From NCBI RefSeq assembly GCF_030651915.1, contig NZ_JAUSBV010000010.1, positions 535,279 to 599,278 of the forward strand: a DNA stretch of 64,000 nt, written 5' to 3'. Shown here one piece after another: positions 8,428 to 21,747 of this stretch. The notes beneath the pieces were generated by a model. It worked only from the letters and a program-made list of their open reading frames with translations. It was not told the origin of the DNA and searched no databases. Origin of the DNA: Parvibaculum sp. Its GTDB lineage: Bacteria > Pseudomonadota > Alphaproteobacteria > Parvibaculales > Parvibaculaceae. Made by a program: the position numbers and the translations under genes. The first letter of the stretch is position 1. Each line of letters begins with the position of its first letter.

Positions 8428-9876
8428 TTACGGCAACAGCGCGCCGACCGCGACTTGCGAGGCGACGATGAGCGGAGCCGGCCAGACGAAGAAGAAGAGC
8501 GTAAAGACACCCGAAATGCCGAGAATGGTCGTCAGTTCGGCGGGCATGGGTTGTGCGAAGGCTTCTGCCGGTTCGTCGAAATACATGATCTTGACGATGC
8601 GCAGGTAATAGTAGGCGCCGACGACGCTCGACAGAACACCGATGACGGCAAGCGGATAGAGCCCCGCCTGCACCGCTGCCATGAAGACGTAGAATTTGCC
8701 GAAGAAACCCGCGAGCGGCGGAATGCCGGCCAGCGAGAACATCAACATGCCGAGAAGGAATGCGACCATCGGCTGATTGCGCGACAAGCCGGCCAGATCA
8801 CCGATCGTCTCGACATAGCCTTCATCGCGACGCATGGCGAGAATGCAGCAAAAGACACCGGCATTCATGATCACATAGATGACCAGATAAATGAGGACGC
8901 CACGCACGCCCTCCGGCGTTCCAGCGGCAAGGCCGACAAGCGCGAATCCCATATGCGAGATCGAGCTGTAGGCCATCAGACGCTTTATGTTGGTCTGACC
9001 GATGGCGGCGAAGGCGCCAAGCACCATCGAGGCGATGGAAATGAAGATGACGATCTGCTGCCACTCGGCCATCATCGACGGGAAGGCACCGAAAAGGACA
9101 CGCAGGATCAGGGCCATGGCCGCAACCTTCGGCGCACCGGCGAAGAAAGCCGTGACCGGCGTCGGCGCTCCTTCATAGACATCGGGCGTCCACATGTGGA
9201 AGGGGACCGCCGAAATCTTGAATGCAAGGCCCGCGAGCACGAAAACGATGCCGAAGATGACGCCGATATTGGTGCCGTCTTTTGCCAGCACTCCGGCTAT
9301 TGCGTCGAATTCAACGCTGCCGGTGAAGCCGTAGATCAGCGAGGCGCCATAGAGAAGCATGCCGGAGGCAAGCGCGCCGAGGACGAAATACTTCAAGCCT
9401 GCCTCGGAGGCACGACCGCTGTCGCGATTGAATGCCGCAACGACATAGAGCGCGAGGCTCTGCAGCTCGAGGCCCATATAGAGCGCGATCAGGCCGTTGG
9501 CCGAAACCATCATGAACATGCCGAGCGTCGCCAGAACGATCAGCACCGGGAACTCGAAACGGTCCATGCCTTCGCGACGAATATAGGTGAGCGACATGAC
9601 CATGGCGGCGGCCGCGGCCAGCAGGATCAGCAGTTTCATGAATCGTGTGAAGCCATCGACGACAAACATGCCACCGAATGCCTGGACGGCGGTGCCGGGC
9701 TCAACGATCAACAGCGCAGCGACGAGCAGGAAAAGCCCGAGAGCGCCGTAGCTTGCCTCGCGTGCCGTGCAGTCCTTGCGAAAGGCGCCATACATCAACA
9801 ACGCCATGGCGCCGACCGCCATGATGATTTCCGGCAGTGCCGGAAGCAGCGAGGAGACGGTGGTTGCGTTTTCCAT
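8428..9876 (-). CDS. nuoN: NADH-quinone oxidoreductase subunit N
   Basis: Antiporter-like proton-pumping membrane subunit of complex I. 482 aa, about 14 transmembrane helices, with the conserved GLELQSLALYV glutamate helix, the lysine-bearing KISAVPFHMWTPDVYEGAPTPVTAF segment and KRLMAYSSISHMGFALVG. It closes the canonical A-to-N order; the gap to nuoM is 13 bp. Confidence 0.96.
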   Translation of the reverse strand: MENATTVSSLLPALPEIIMAVGAMALLMYGAFRKDCTAREASYGALGLFLLVAALLIVEPGTAVQAFGGMFVVDGFTRFMKLLILLAAAAAMVMSLTYIRREGMDRFEFPVLIVLATLGMFMMVSANGLIALYMGLELQSLALYVVAAFNRDSGRASEAGLKYFVLGALASGMLLYGASLIYGFTGSVEFDAIAGVLAKDGTNIGVIFGIVFVLAGLAFKISAVPFHMWTPDVYEGAPTPVTAFFAGAPKVAAMALILRVLFGAFPSMMAEWQQIVIFISIASMVLGAFAAIGQTNIKRLMAYSSISHMGFALVGLAAGTPEGVRGVLIYLVIYVIMNAGVFCCILAMRRDEGYVETIGDLAGLSRNQPMVAFLLGMLMFSLAGIPPLAGFFGKFYVFMAAVQAGLYPLAVIGVLSSVVGAYYYLRIVKIMYFDEPAEAFAQPMPAELTTILGISGVFTLFFFVWPAPLIVASQVAVGALLP

Positions 9877-9889
9877 TTTCCCGTTCTCC

Positions 9890-11434
9890 CTATCGGCCGG
9901 TGATGAGGGCGGCGAGATGCGACATCACGCCTCCCCCCTCGGCCAGCCGATGCGCCTCGACGGCGGCATTGTAGTTCGACACCAGATTTTCCACGGACAT
10001 CGCCGTAACATTCATGATCGGCGCCGGGTAGATGCCGAAAAAGATCGTGGCGGCCAGAAGCGGTGCGAGCATCACGACTTCGCGGCGATTGAGATCGGCT
10101 ATGGCCTTGAGCGTATCCTTTTCCAACACGCCGAAGATGATGCGCCGGTAGAGATAGAGCGCATAGGCCGCTGCCAGAATAACGCCGGTTGCGGCAATGG
10201 CGCCGACCCATGTGCTGACCTTGAAAGCCCCGATGATCGTCAGGAATTCGCCCACGAAACCGCTGGTGCCGGGCAGACCGACATTGGCCATCGTGAAGAC
10301 CATGAAGGCCAGCGCATAGAGCGGCATGCGATTGACGAGGCCGCCATAGGCTGAAATTTCACGCGTGTGCATGCGGTCATAGATCACGCCCACACACAGG
10401 AAGAGCGCGCCGGAGATCCAGCCATGGCTCAGCATCTGGAAGATGCCGCCCTGCACGCCCTGCTGGTTGGCGGCAAAAATGCCCATGGTGACGAATCCCA
10501 TATGGGCCACCGAGGAATACGCGATCAACTTTTTCATGTCCTCCTGCACCAAAGCCACCAGCGAGGTGTAGACGATGGCAATGAGGCTGAGGCCGAAGAC
10601 GAGCCAGGCGAGATCGGCGGAAGCAATCGGAAACATCGGCAGCGAGAAACGGAGGAAACCGTAACCGCCCATCTTCAGCAGAATGCCGGCCAGAATAACC
10701 GAACCAGCAGTCGGCGCTTCGACATGCGCATCGGGCAACCAGGTGTGAACGGGCCACATCGGCATCTTGACCGCAAAGGAAGCAAAGAAGGCGAGCCATA
10801 GCCAGAATTGCATGTCGGCCGGAAAGTCATGCGCCAACAGCACGGGGATGCTGGTCGTGCCTGCATGCCAGTACATCGCCATAATGGCGAGCAGCATCAG
10901 CACCGACCCGGCCAGCGTGTAGAGGAAGAACTTGAAGCTCGCATAGATGCGGCGTTTGCCGCCCCAGACACCGATGATCAGGAACATCGGAATCAGGCCG
11001 CCTTCAAAGAAGAGATAGAAGAGAACCAGATCAAGCGCACAGAAGACGCCGATCATCAGCGTTTCGAGCACCAGGAAGGCGATCATGTATTCCTTGACGC
11101 GCGTGTCGATCGACGTCCAGCTCGCCAGAATGCAGGCCGGCATCAGGAAGGCGGTCAGGATGACGAAGAGCACCGAAATACCGTCGACGCCCATGTGGTA
11201 GTCGATCGCGCCGCCCAGCCACTCGGACTTCTGCACGAACTGGAAATCAGACGTCGTCGGATCGAACTGCGCCCAGATATAAAGCGAGAGAATGAAGGTT
11301 ACACCGGTGGTCCAGAGCGCCACATAGCGTGCATTGCGCGCCACCGCGGCCTCGTCGCCACGCACCGTCAGGATGATCAAAGCACCGACGAGCGGAAGGA
11401 ATGTGACCAGAGAAAGAATATAGCCGTCGGCCAT
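9890..11434 (-). CDS. nuoM: NADH-quinone oxidoreductase subunit M
   Basis: Second antiporter-like proton-pumping subunit of complex I. At 514 aa it carries the conserved [17 protein letters not shown], the [20 protein letters not shown] lysine segment, and [18 protein letters not shown], which mark MrpD-like subunits. Its start codon overlaps the nuoL stop by one base (11434), indicating translational coupling. Confidence 0.96.
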   Translation of the reverse strand: MADGYILSLVTFLPLVGALIILTVRGDEAAVARNARYVALWTTGVTFILSLYIWAQFDPTTSDFQFVQKSEWLGGAIDYHMGVDGISVLFVILTAFLMPACILASWTSIDTRVKEYMIAFLVLETLMIGVFCALDLVLFYLFFEGGLIPMFLIIGVWGGKRRIYASFKFFLYTLAGSVLMLLAIMAMYWHAGTTSIPVLLAHDFPADMQFWLWLAFFASFAVKMPMWPVHTWLPDAHVEAPTAGSVILAGILLKMGGYGFLRFSLPMFPIASADLAWLVFGLSLIAIVYTSLVALVQEDMKKLIAYSSVAHMGFVTMGIFAANQQGVQGGIFQMLSHGWISGALFLCVGVIYDRMHTREISAYGGLVNRMPLYALAFMVFTMANVGLPGTSGFVGEFLTIIGAFKVSTWVGAIAATGVILAAAYALYLYRRIIFGVLEKDTLKAIADLNRREVVMLAPLLAATIFFGIYPAPIMNVTAMSVENLVSNYNAAVEAHRLAEGGGVMSHLAALITGR

Positions 11435-13365
11435 TACTGCGCCCCCCCGAGCATGAACCAGCTCGCCAACCCGGCGACGCCGAGCAGCATGGCAAAGGCG
11501 TAGTGATAGAGATAACCGCTCTGGAGGCGGACAACGCCGCGGGTAATGTCGAGCACACGCGCCGAAATACCGTCCGGACCCCAGCCGTCGATGATGCGGC
11601 CGTCACCCTGCTTCCACAGGACACGGCCGAGCCAGAAGGCCGGACGAACGAACAGGAAGTCGTAGATCTCGTCGAAATACCACTTGTTGAGCAGGAAGTT
11701 GTAGAGCGGCTCCTGCGTACGCGCGAGCTGCTTCGGAATGTCGGGCCGGGCGATGTAGAAGAGCCATGCGGTGGCAAAACCGATAATCATCATCAGCGTC
11801 GGCACGAACGGCACCCAATCCGGCACTTCGTGCATGGCGTGAATAATGTGGTTTTCAGCCCCGCGATAGATCGCCTCGAGCCAGAAGGCTTCATAGGCAT
11901 GACCAATGAAGAGCGGCGCGAAGAGGAACCCGGCACCCAGAGCTCCGACCGCAAGAATGAATAGTGGAACCAACATAACGATCGGCGATTCATGGACGTG
12001 GGAAAGCGTCTCATTGGAAGCACGGGATTCGCCGTGGAACGTCATGAAGATCAGGCGCCATGAATAGAAGGATGTCAGAAGTGCCGCCGCCACGGTGAGT
12101 GCGAAGGCGTACATGTGCGCCGCGTTGTGGCCAGCGAACGCTGCCTCGATGACAGCATCCTTCGAATAGTAGCCTGCCGTGAAGGGGAACCCCGTCAACG
12201 CCAGCGTACCGATAACCATCATCAGCCAGGTGATCGGGATCATCTTGTAGAGACCGCCCATCTTGCGCATGTCCTGCTCGTCGCTCATCGCATGGATGAC
12301 GGAGCCCGAACCGAGGAACAGCAATGCCTTGAAGAAAGCGTGTGTGAACAAATGGAACATCGCCACTTCGTAGGCGCCGACGCCGATGGCAACGAACATG
12401 TAGCCAAGCTGCGAGCACGTTGAATAGGCAATGACGCGCTTGATGTCGTTCTGAACGAGACCGACGGTGGCCGCAAAGAAGGCCGTCGTTGCACCGATGA
12501 CCGTAACGACCGTAAGCGCATAGGGCGAGAATTCGAAAACGGGCGACATCCGCGCCAGCAGGAAGACGCCGGCCGTGACCATGGTCGCGGCGTGGATCAG
12601 CGCCGAAACGGGGGTCGGACCTTCCATCGCATCCGGCAGCCACGTGTGCAGGAAGAACTGCGCCGACTTGCCCATGGCCCCCATGAAGAGCAGCAGGCAA
12701 GCGGTGGTGACGATCGGGACGTCGTAACCGAGGAAATGGAAGGTGTCATCGGCGATTTCCGGTATGGCCTTGAAGACCGTATCGAAATCGACAGAGCCGA
12801 CGGTCAGGAAAAGCGTTGCGATACCGAGGATCAGACCGAAATCGCCGACACGATTGACCACGAAGGCCTTGATGGCCGCCGCGTTGGCGCTGGGCCGCTG
12901 ATACCAGAAGCCGATCAACAGGTAAGAGGCGAGACCGACGCCCTCCCAACCAAAGAAGAGCTGCACGAAGTTGTCGGCTGTCACCAGCATCAGCATGGCG
13001 AAGGTGAACAGCGACAGATAGGCGAAGAAGCGCGGCTGGTGCGGATCGTGGCTCATATAGCCGATCGAATAGATATGCACGAGCGCCGACACCGAGGTCA
13101 CAACGACAAGCATCACCGCGGTCAGTGTATCGATGCGCAACCGCCAGTCGGCTTCGAAACCTCCGGAATTGATGAAGGTCAGAACCTGAACACGTGCGGT
13201 CTCGCCGCCAAGACCGACCGAGACCAACGCCACAAACGAGAGAAGCGCCGAAACGACCAGCAGGCTCGACGTCACGATCTGCGCGCCGCGCGCGCCAAGC
13301 CAATGACCGAATATGCCGGCAATCAGAAAGCCTAGAAGCGGCAGGAAGACGATGGCCGAATACAT
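11434..13365 (-). CDS. nuoL: NADH-quinone oxidoreductase subunit L
   Basis: Largest antiporter-like subunit of complex I, 643 aa. It has the N-terminal antiporter domain ([70 protein letters not shown]), and a long C-terminal region expected to form the lateral helix that runs along NuoM and NuoN. It follows nuoK by 6 bp on the same strand. Confidence 0.96.
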   Translation of the reverse strand: MYSAIVFLPLLGFLIAGIFGHWLGARGAQIVTSSLLVVSALLSFVALVSVGLGGETARVQVLTFINSGGFEADWRLRIDTLTAVMLVVVTSVSALVHIYSIGYMSHDPHQPRFFAYLSLFTFAMLMLVTADNFVQLFFGWEGVGLASYLLIGFWYQRPSANAAAIKAFVVNRVGDFGLILGIATLFLTVGSVDFDTVFKAIPEIADDTFHFLGYDVPIVTTACLLLFMGAMGKSAQFFLHTWLPDAMEGPTPVSALIHAATMVTAGVFLLARMSPVFEFSPYALTVVTVIGATTAFFAATVGLVQNDIKRVIAYSTCSQLGYMFVAIGVGAYEVAMFHLFTHAFFKALLFLGSGSVIHAMSDEQDMRKMGGLYKMIPITWLMMVIGTLALTGFPFTAGYYSKDAVIEAAFAGHNAAHMYAFALTVAAALLTSFYSWRLIFMTFHGESRASNETLSHVHESPIVMLVPLFILAVGALGAGFLFAPLFIGHAYEAFWLEAIYRGAENHIIHAMHEVPDWVPFVPTLMMIIGFATAWLFYIARPDIPKQLARTQEPLYNFLLNKWYFDEIYDFLFVRPAFWLGRVLWKQGDGRIIDGWGPDGISARVLDITRGVVRLQSGYLYHYAFAMLLGVAGLASWFMLGGAQ

Positions 13366-13371
13366 TCTTCC

Positions 13372-13680
13372 TTACCCCTTCATCACGTTGATGTCTTCAA
13401 CCGCGATGGAACCGCGATTGCGGAAGTAAACGACCAGAATGGCCAAGCCGATGGCGGCCTCGGCCGCAGCGACCGTCAGAACAAAGAGCGCGAAGACCTG
13501 ACCCACCAGATCGCCGAGATGGGCAGAGAAAGCGACCAGATTGATGTTGACCGCGAGCAGCATCAATTCGATCGACATCAGGATGACGATGACGTTCTTC
13601 CGGTTGAGGAAGATGCCGAAAATGCCGAGCGTGAAAAGGATCGCCGCCACGGTCAGATAATGTTCGAGGCCGATTGCCAT
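13372..13680 (-). CDS. nuoK: NADH-quinone oxidoreductase subunit K
   Basis: Small three-helix membrane subunit of complex I, 102 aa. The conserved glutamates of the proton path are present in [10 protein letters not shown] and [10 protein letters not shown]. The start [19 protein letters not shown] fits the family. nuoJ ends 65 bp upstream, the only noticeable gap in this part of the operon. Confidence 0.95.
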   Translation of the reverse strand: MAIGLEHYLTVAAILFTLGIFGIFLNRKNVIVILMSIELMLLAVNINLVAFSAHLGDLVGQVFALFVLTVAAAEAAIGLAILVVYFRNRGSIAVEDINVMKG

Positions 13681-13745
13681 TCTCTATCTCCTGCCCCTTG
13701 CGCAACTTGCGCCGGGACCAGTCCCCACTTTTCTCGTTACGCCGC

Positions 13746-14360
13746 TCAGAGCCCCTGACCGGGTTCGACCTTCTTCAATTCGACAGCCTGTTCGCGCGTT
13801 CGTGCGACCTGATCCGCAATCACCTGCCGTTTCACATTCGGCTTGTGGCGCAGCGTCAGCACGATGGCGCCGATCATTGCGACCAGCAGGATCAGGCCGG
13901 CCGCCTGGAACAGGTAGGCATATTGCGTGTAGATAATTTGTCCCAGCGCACGCGTGTTGTGCACTTCGGATATCACCGGGGCCGGTGCGGCCGCGATGCC
14001 CGCCGCCTCGGGCGATATCACCCAGGCACCAAGCACCAGCATCAGCTCGATCATCAGAATCAAGCCGACCAGGGCGCCAATCGGCAAATACTGCAGAAAG
14101 CCTTCGCGCAGCTCCAGAAAATCGATGTCGAGCATCATGACAACAAAAAGGAACAAGACCGCGACTGCACCGACATACACGATGACAAGAATCAGGGCGA
14201 TAAACTCCGCCCCGAGCAGCACGAAGAGCGCGGCCGAATTGAAGAAGGCCAGGATCAGGAACAATACCGAGTGAACGGGATTGCGCGAAGCGATCACCAT
14301 GAAGCCCGCAGCAACGGTTATCGCTGCAAAGAGATAGAACGCAATGGCGGTGGCAATCAT
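13746..14360 (-). CDS. nuoJ: NADH-quinone oxidoreductase subunit J
   Basis: Five-helix membrane subunit of complex I. The start at MIATAIAFYLFAAITV (14360) gives 204 aa and matches homologues; a longer in-frame reading to 14453 would add 31 polar residues overlapping the end of nuoI and is unlikely. The conserved pi-bulge helix region IVYVGAVAVLFLFVVMML is present. The C-terminal tail (RTREQAVELKKVEPGQGL) is polar. Confidence 0.95.
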   Translation of the reverse strand: MIATAIAFYLFAAITVAAGFMVIASRNPVHSVLFLILAFFNSAALFVLLGAEFIALILVIVYVGAVAVLFLFVVMMLDIDFLELREGFLQYLPIGALVGLILMIELMLVLGAWVISPEAAGIAAAPAPVISEVHNTRALGQIIYTQYAYLFQAAGLILLVAMIGAIVLTLRHKPNVKRQVIADQVARTREQAVELKKVEPGQGL

Positions 14361-14391
14361 ATGGACCTCTCGTCCCCTCGACGGTCTTCGT

Positions 14392-14883
14392 TCAACGGTA
14401 TGGTGCGTCGAGCGCGATGTTTGTCGCGATCTCGCGCTCCCAACGGTCGCCATTCGCCAACAACCGATCCTTGTCGTACATCAGCTCTTCGCGCGTTTCC
14501 GTCGCGAATTCGAAATTCGGCCCTTCGACGATCGCATCGACCGGGCACGCCTCTTGGCAGAGGCCGCAATAAATGCATTTCGTCATGTCGATGTCGTAAC
14601 GCGTGGTGCGGCGCGTACCGTCGTTGCGGCGCGGGCCGGCCTCAATCGTAATGGCGAGCGCCGGACAAACCGCCTCGCAGAGCTTGCAGGCGATACAGCG
14701 TTCCTCGCCGTTCGGATAGCGGCGCAGCGCATGCTCGCCGCGAAAACGCGGACTCAGCGGGCCTTTCTCGAAGGGGTAGTTGAGCGTTACTTTCGGTTTG
14801 AAAAAATAACGCATCGCGAGCACGAAGCTCGATACGAACTCCGCGAGAAAGAGCGACCGCGCCGACTGTTCCAGCCAGGCCAT
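14392..14883 (-). CDS. nuoI: NADH-quinone oxidoreductase subunit I (2 x [4Fe-4S])
   Basis: Ferredoxin-like peripheral-arm subunit of complex I that carries clusters N6a and N6b. The 163-aa protein has both cluster motifs, [12 protein letters not shown] and [12 protein letters not shown], and the family N-terminus with an amphipathic membrane anchor ([25 protein letters not shown]). The gap to nuoH is 38 bp. Confidence 0.97.
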   Translation of the reverse strand: MAWLEQSARSLFLAEFVSSFVLAMRYFFKPKVTLNYPFEKGPLSPRFRGEHALRRYPNGEERCIACKLCEAVCPALAITIEAGPRRNDGTRRTTRYDIDMTKCIYCGLCQEACPVDAIVEGPNFEFATETREELMYDKDRLLANGDRWEREIATNIALDAPYR

Positions 14884-14921
14884 TGTTCAGTCCCTTCCCG
14901 TATGTGTCATCGTGCCCATCC

Positions 14922-15935
14922 TCAATGCTGCGGCACGATGTCGAAGCCAACCAACACACTGGCGGTCAGCACAACCCAGAACAGCGAGAACGGCAGAAAT
15001 ACTTTCCAGCCGAGGCGCATGAGCTGGTCGTAGCGGTAGCGCGGCACGAACGCCTTCACCATGGCAAACATGAAGAAGACAAAGAGAACCTTCAGCAGAA
15101 ACCAGACAATTCCGGGTACCCAATTGAACGGCGCAATGTCGAAGGGTGGCAGCCAGCCGCCGAGAAACAGGATCGTCGTCATGGCGCACATCAGCAGGAT
15201 CGCCACATATTCACCGAGCATGAACATCATGTAGGGGGTCGAGGAATATTCGACCATGAAGCCGGCGACGAGTTCGGATTCCGCTTCCACCAGATCAAAA
15301 GGCGGACGATTGGTTTCAGCCAATGCCGAGATAAAGAAGATCGCGAACATCGGCAGGTGCGGAATGAAATACCAAACTGTCTTCTGCGCTTCGACGATTT
15401 CAGTGAGGTTCAGGGAGCCGGCGGTCAGCAACACGCAGACAATGACGAAACCAATCGAGACTTCATAGGAGACCATTTGCGCGGCCGCACGAAGCGCCGA
15501 GAGAAAGGGGTACTTCGAGTTCGACGCCCAGCCCGCCATGATGACGCCGTATACCCCGAGCGAGGAGATCGCGAAGATGTAAAGAACGCCGACGTTGATG
15601 TTGGATATGACCACGCCTGCGTCGAACGGGATCACGACCCATGCGGCGAGCGCCAGCGTCACCGTCACCAACGGCGCAAGCAAGAAGACGCCTTTGTTGG
15701 CGCCTGCCGGGATCACAACCTCCTTGAACACGAATTTCAGAAGGTCAGCGAAGGATTGCAGAAGGCCGAAGGCACCGACAACATTGGGGCCGCGACGCAG
15801 CTGCACCGCTGCCCAGATCTTGCGATCAGCCAGCAGCACATAGGCGGTGACCAACAATATCGCAACGATAAGTGCCAGCGACTGTCCAATGATGATGGCG
15901 AGAGGGATGCCATAGGTGATCAGAAATTCGGTCAT
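14922..15935 (-). CDS. nuoH: NADH-quinone oxidoreductase subunit H
   Basis: Membrane subunit of complex I that forms the quinone chamber with NuoB and NuoD. 337 aa with eight or so helices; conserved [18 protein letters not shown], the [17 protein letters not shown] glutamate segment and [29 protein letters not shown] are all visible. Only 7 bp separate its start from the nuoG stop. Confidence 0.97.
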   Translation of the reverse strand: MTEFLITYGIPLAIIIGQSLALIVAILLVTAYVLLADRKIWAAVQLRRGPNVVGAFGLLQSFADLLKFVFKEVVIPAGANKGVFLLAPLVTVTLALAAWVVIPFDAGVVISNINVGVLYIFAISSLGVYGVIMAGWASNSKYPFLSALRAAAQMVSYEVSIGFVIVCVLLTAGSLNLTEIVEAQKTVWYFIPHLPMFAIFFISALAETNRPPFDLVEAESELVAGFMVEYSSTPYMMFMLGEYVAILLMCAMTTILFLGGWLPPFDIAPFNWVPGIVWFLLKVLFVFFMFAMVKAFVPRYRYDQLMRLGWKVFLPFSLFWVVLTASVLVGFDIVPQH

Positions 15936-15942
15936 GCCACCC

Positions 15943-17985
15943 TCACTCCGCCGCCTGGACGCGCGTGCCGGCGTGTTCCGCCGAGCAGCGCGCCATAACG
16001 GCGCTCGCGCGCGCGATCGGATTCGTCAGGTAAAAGTCCTTCACCGGCGTCTCAAACGGCGCCGCATCGAGATCGCCAAGCGGAAGGTCGGGCAATGCGC
16101 CAGCGGCAACGACCGCGTCGACTTCCGCAAAGTGGGGTGCATCAACCGTCATGGCGGCCCGCAACGTCGTCAGATTGTCATAAGGCAACGTGTGACCGAG
16201 AACGGCAGAAAGTGCGCGCAGGATCGTCCAGTCCTCGCGCGCAGCGCCTGGCGGGAAAACCGAACGCCTGCCGAGCTGAACACGGCCCTCGGTATTGACC
16301 CAGGTTGCATTTTTTTCCGTGTAGGCCGCACCCGGCAGGATCACGTCGGCGCGGTGAGCGCCGGCATCGCCATGGGTGCCTTGATAGACGACGAAGGCAG
16401 AGCCGAGGCGGCTCATATCAATCTCGTCCGCAGCGAGGAGATACACAAATTCGATCCCGCCGTCGGCGGCGCCGTCGAGAATGCCTGCGATGTCGCGTCC
16501 GCCGCGCGTCGGCACGAAGCCGAGATCGAGCCCGGCGACACGCGCCGCCGCGGTGTGGAGCACATTGAAACCGTTCCAGCCGTCGCGGACAGCGTTGACG
16601 GACTTGGCCAAGGCGATGGCCGTGGCAAGAACCGCGGCACCATCCTTCCGCGTCAACGCACCCTGCCCGACCACAATCATCGGATTGGAAGCATTCTTCA
16701 GAACGTCCGCAAACGCACCAAGGTCTTTCAGCGAGAGCGGGCCGGCGCCGAGATGGTCGTAGGCATATGAAAGATCGGAACGCGGACCGACGACCCCGAC
16801 CCTCAGGCCACCCCTTCGGGCACGCTTCAGGATGCGCGCGTTGAGAAGCGGCGCTTCCTTGCGCGGATCGGTTCCGATCAGCAGGATCGCATCGGCCTCT
16901 TCAATTCCGGCGATGGTGGTGTTGAAGAGATAAGACGCCCGTGCCGAGGCATCGAGCTTCGCGCCATCCTGACGGCAATCGATATTGGCAGAACCAAGCG
17001 CTGCATAAAGATCTTTCAACGCCTTCATGGATTCCGCACAGGCAAGATCGCCGGCGATCGCGGCGATGCGTTCGCCTTTCAATCCCTTCAGTCGCGCGGC
17101 GATTGCCGCAAAGGCCTCATCCCAGGTCGCCGACCGCAGACGGCCGTTTTCGCGGATATAGGGCGTATCGAGGCGTTGGCTCTTGAGCCCGTCCCAAACG
17201 AAACGCGTCTTGTCGGAAATCCACTCTTCGTTCACGTCTTCGTTCAGACGCGGCAGGATGCGCATGACTTCGGCGCCGCGCGCATCAACGCGAATGTTGG
17301 AGCCTACTGCATCCATCGCATCTACGGATTCCGTCTTGCGCAGTTCCCAAGGCCGTGCCGTGTAGGCGAAGGGATGGAACGTCAGCGCGCCGACCGGGCA
17401 GAGATCGACGACATTCGCCGACAGCTCCGAAGTGAGCGCGTGTTCGAGATAGGTCGTGATCTCCATGTCCTCGCCGCGGCCGATGGCACCGAGTTCCGGC
17501 ACGCCGGCGACTTCCTGCGAGAAGCGGATGCAGCGCGTGCAATGGATGCAGCGGGTCATCACCGTCTTGACCAGCGGACCCATGTATTTGTCCTCGACGG
17601 CACGCTTGTTCTCCTGAAAGCGCGAGCCATCGACGCCATAGGCCATCGACTGGTCCTGAAGATCGCATTCGCCGCCCTGATCGCAAATCGGGCAGTCGAG
17701 CGGGTGGTTGATCAGCAGGAATTCCATCACGCCTTCGCGGGCGCGCTTGACCTGTTCAGTCCTGGTGTGAACGATCATGCCATCGGCCGCCGGCATGGCA
17801 CAGGAGGCCACCGGCTTCGGCGATTTCTCGACTTCAACGAGGCACATGCGGCAATTGCCGGCAATCGACAGGCGCTCGTGGTAGCAGAACCGCGGAATCT
17901 CGGCGCCCGCTTCCTCGCAGGCCTGGAGCAGCGTGGCGCCGTTTTCGACCTCGACCTCAATGCCATCGACAATCAGTTTTGGCAT
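15943..17985 (-). CDS. nuoG: NADH-quinone oxidoreductase subunit G
   Basis: Iron-sulfur subunit of the complex I NADH arm. From the start [16 protein letters not shown] the protein is 680 aa. N-terminal [2Fe-2S] ferredoxin domain ([20 protein letters not shown]...CAMP), then the His-Cys cluster segment ([18 protein letters not shown]) and the 4Fe-4S motif [19 protein letters not shown], then a molybdopterin-oxidoreductase-like domain without catalytic function. An in-frame ATG at 18039 lies inside nuoF and is not used here. Confidence 0.96.
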   Translation of the reverse strand: MPKLIVDGIEVEVENGATLLQACEEAGAEIPRFCYHERLSIAGNCRMCLVEVEKSPKPVASCAMPAADGMIVHTRTEQVKRAREGVMEFLLINHPLDCPICDQGGECDLQDQSMAYGVDGSRFQENKRAVEDKYMGPLVKTVMTRCIHCTRCIRFSQEVAGVPELGAIGRGEDMEITTYLEHALTSELSANVVDLCPVGALTFHPFAYTARPWELRKTESVDAMDAVGSNIRVDARGAEVMRILPRLNEDVNEEWISDKTRFVWDGLKSQRLDTPYIRENGRLRSATWDEAFAAIAARLKGLKGERIAAIAGDLACAESMKALKDLYAALGSANIDCRQDGAKLDASARASYLFNTTIAGIEEADAILLIGTDPRKEAPLLNARILKRARRGGLRVGVVGPRSDLSYAYDHLGAGPLSLKDLGAFADVLKNASNPMIVVGQGALTRKDGAAVLATAIALAKSVNAVRDGWNGFNVLHTAAARVAGLDLGFVPTRGGRDIAGILDGAADGGIEFVYLLAADEIDMSRLGSAFVVYQGTHGDAGAHRADVILPGAAYTEKNATWVNTEGRVQLGRRSVFPPGAAREDWTILRALSAVLGHTLPYDNLTTLRAAMTVDAPHFAEVDAVVAAGALPDLPLGDLDAAPFETPVKDFYLTNPIARASAVMARCSAEHAGTRVQAAE

Positions 17986-17989
17986 GCCC

Positions 17990-19275
<1,286 letters not shown>

Positions 19276-19276
<1 letters not shown>

Positions 19277-19893
19277 TACTCACCCCCACCCGAACGCGGC
19301 GCCGATGTCAGGCTGGTCAGACCGCCCAAGGGCTCGGACGAATGCCGGGCGCTTTGTGGCCCGGGCTTCACGTCCTTGCCTGCGCGCAGGTCGGCCAGAA
19401 TGCGCTCCAGCGCTGCCGCGTCGAGGTCTTCATAGAAGTCGGCATTGATCTGGACCATTGGCGCGTTGACGCAGGCACCGAGGCATTCAACCTCGAGCCA
19501 GGAGAGCTTGCCGTCGGCGCTGACCTGCCCCTCGGGCCCGATCTGCTTGCGGCAGACTTCTTTCAGCTCGTCGGCGCCGCGCAGCCAGCAAGGGGTCGTA
19601 CCGCAGAGCTGCACGTAATGCTCGCCGACCGGCGAGAGATTGAACATCGTGTAAAAGGTCGCGACTTCGAGCGCGCGGATGAAATCCATGCCAAGCATGT
19701 CGGCGATATAGCGAATGGCCGGTTCGGGCAGCCAGCCGCCATGCTGCTCCTGCGCCCGCCAGAACAGCGGGATGATGGCCGAAGCCTGCTTGCCTTCGGG
19801 ATATTTGGAGATCTGCTTCTTCGCCCATTCGGCGTTCTCGGGCGTGAAGGCAAAGCTCGCCGGCTGGTTGGGATCAAGTCTACGAACGCTCAC
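19276..19893 (-). CDS. nuoE: NADH-quinone oxidoreductase subunit E ([2Fe-2S])
   Basis: Thioredoxin-fold [2Fe-2S] subunit of the complex I NADH arm, 205 aa. The cluster ligands are in [12 protein letters not shown] and [12 protein letters not shown] start it at GTG (19891-19893), read as [20 protein letters not shown]. That GTG overlaps the nuoD TGA as GTGA, a classical coupling arrangement, and GAGAGG lies 7 bases upstream. A longer in-frame reading to 20385 runs inside nuoD and is spurious. Confidence 0.95.
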
Positions 19894-21068
19894 CGGTCCA
19901 CCTCTCCGAACACGATATCGATGGAGCCGAGGATGGCGGCGACGTCCGCCAGCATGTGGCCCTTGCACAGATGATCCATGGCCTGGAGATGGGCATAGCC
20001 CGGCGCGCGGATCTTGCACTTGTAGGGTTTGTTGCCACCGTCGGAAACCAGATAGACGCCGAATTCGCCTTTCGGCGCCTCGACCGCCACATAGACTTCG
20101 CCCGCAGGTACGCGGTAACCCTCGGTGTAAAGCTTGAAATGATGGATCAACGCTTCCATGGAGCGCTTCATGTCGGCGCGCGACGGCGGCACGACTTTGC
20201 CGTCTTCGGCATGAACGGGTCCACCCGGCATCATTTCGATGCACTGCTTCATGATGCGCAGTGACTGTCGCATCTCTTCCATCCGGATTACGTAACGGTC
20301 GTAGCAGTCGCCATTCTTGCCGACGGGGATGTCGAAATCGAGTTCGGAATAGACCTCGTAGGGCTGCGAGCGACGCAGGTCCCAAGCCATGCCGGAGCCG
20401 CGCACCATGACGCCAGAGAACCCCCAGGCGAGCGCGTCGTCCTGCGAGACGACGCCGATGTCGACATTGCGTTGCTTGAAGATGCGGTTGCCGGTCAGCA
20501 ATTCTTCAAGGTCGTCGAGCGCTTGTTCGCACGGGTCACAGAAATTGTAGATGTCCTCGATGAGTTTCGGCGGCAAATCGCGATGCACGCCGCCGACGCG
20601 AAAATAGTTGGCGTGCAGGCGCGCGCCGGATGCGCGCTCGTAGAAGATCATCAGCTTTTCGCGCTGCTCGAAGCCCCAGAGCGGCGGCGTCAGCGCGCCG
20701 ACGTCCAGCGCCTGCGTCGTCACATTGAGCATGTGGGCGAGGATGCGGCCGATCTCGGAATAGAGCACGCGAATGAACTGGCCGCGGCGCGGGACTTCGA
20801 GACCCAGCAATTTCTCGGCAGCGAGCACAAAGGCGTGCTCCTGATTCATCGGCGCCACATAGTCGAGGCGATCAAAATAAGGCGTCGCCTGAAGGTAGGT
20901 CTTGTATTCGATCAGCTTCTCGGTGCCGCGATGCAGGAGGCCGATATGCGGGTCGACGCGCTCAACAACCTCGCCATCGAGCTCCAGCACGAGGCGCAGC
21001 ACGCCATGCGCGGCCGGATGTTGCGGTCCGAAGTTCAGGTGGTAGTTGCGGAGTTCCTGTTCAGCCAT
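19890..21068 (-). CDS. nuoD: NADH-quinone oxidoreductase subunit D
   Basis: 49-kDa-type subunit that forms the quinone-reduction site with NuoB. 392 aa. It begins [28 protein letters not shown], the hallmark quinone-site loop, and has [30 protein letters not shown] and the C-terminal FGEVDR. NuoC and NuoD are separate genes here, not fused. The gap to nuoC is 3 bp. Confidence 0.97.
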   Translation of the reverse strand: MAEQELRNYHLNFGPQHPAAHGVLRLVLELDGEVVERVDPHIGLLHRGTEKLIEYKTYLQATPYFDRLDYVAPMNQEHAFVLAAEKLLGLEVPRRGQFIRVLYSEIGRILAHMLNVTTQALDVGALTPPLWGFEQREKLMIFYERASGARLHANYFRVGGVHRDLPPKLIEDIYNFCDPCEQALDDLEELLTGNRIFKQRNVDIGVVSQDDALAWGFSGVMVRGSGMAWDLRRSQPYEVYSELDFDIPVGKNGDCYDRYVIRMEEMRQSLRIMKQCIEMMPGGPVHAEDGKVVPPSRADMKRSMEALIHHFKLYTEGYRVPAGEVYVAVEAPKGEFGVYLVSDGGNKPYKCKIRAPGYAHLQAMDHLCKGHMLADVAAILGSIDIVFGEVDR

Positions 21069-21071
21069 GAG

Positions 21072-21728
21072 CTAGTTCTCCGCCTTCTCGTCGCCCGGCA
21101 ACAGATACTCGACGCCTTCCCAGGGGCTGGCGAAATCGAAACTGCGGAATTCCTGAACCAGCTTGACCGGCTCGTAGACGACGCGCTTTTCGTCGTCGTC
21201 GTATCGCACCTCGACATAACCCGTAAGTGGAAAGTCCTTGCGCAGGGGGTAGCCGTTGAAGCCGTAGTCGGTGAGGATACGGCGCAGATCCGGATGGTCG
21301 CTGAAGAGCACGCCGTACATGTCGAAAGTCTCGCGCTCGTACCAATTGGCCGCCGGATAGATGCCGACGACGCTCGGCACGGCCGTATCTACATCGGTCT
21401 CGACGACGACGCGTATGCGCTGGTTCTGGTGCATCGACAGCAGGTGATAGACGATATCGAAACGGCGCGCGCGCTGAGGATAGTCGACGGCGGTGATGTC
21501 GATCAGCGTCGCAAAATGACAGGCCGGATCGTCGCGCAGAAATTTCAGCACACGCGCAATCGATCGGGCCTGCGCCCGGATCGTCAGCTCGCCAAATTCT
21601 ACGCTGTAGCCCAGCGTCGAATCCTCGACGCCGCCGAGAATGTGCTCGCCCAGTTCTGTGAGACTTTCGTCCATCGATGCGGTCTCGAAACTCATGGGCA
21701 GGATTTCGCTTCCGGCAAGGAAGGTCAT
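21072..21728 (-). CDS. nuoC: NADH-quinone oxidoreductase subunit C
   Basis: 30-kDa-type subunit of the complex I peripheral arm. Up to 218 aa; conserved [28 protein letters not shown] and the signature [41 protein letters not shown] are present. The start is uncertain: ATG at 21728 gives the long form, and ATG at 21695 ([12 protein letters not shown]) shortens it by 11 residues. Neither has a strong Shine-Dalgarno, so translation may be coupled to nuoB, which ends 19 bp upstream. Confidence 0.95.
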   Translation of the reverse strand: MTFLAGSEILPMSFETASMDESLTELGEHILGGVEDSTLGYSVEFGELTIRAQARSIARVLKFLRDDPACHFATLIDITAVDYPQRARRFDIVYHLLSMHQNQRIRVVVETDVDTAVPSVVGIYPAANWYERETFDMYGVLFSDHPDLRRILTDYGFNGYPLRKDFPLTGYVEVRYDDDEKRVVYEPVKLVQEFRSFDFASPWEGVEYLLPGDEKAEN

Positions 21729-21747
21729 TGCTGCCGCTCAGTGGAAC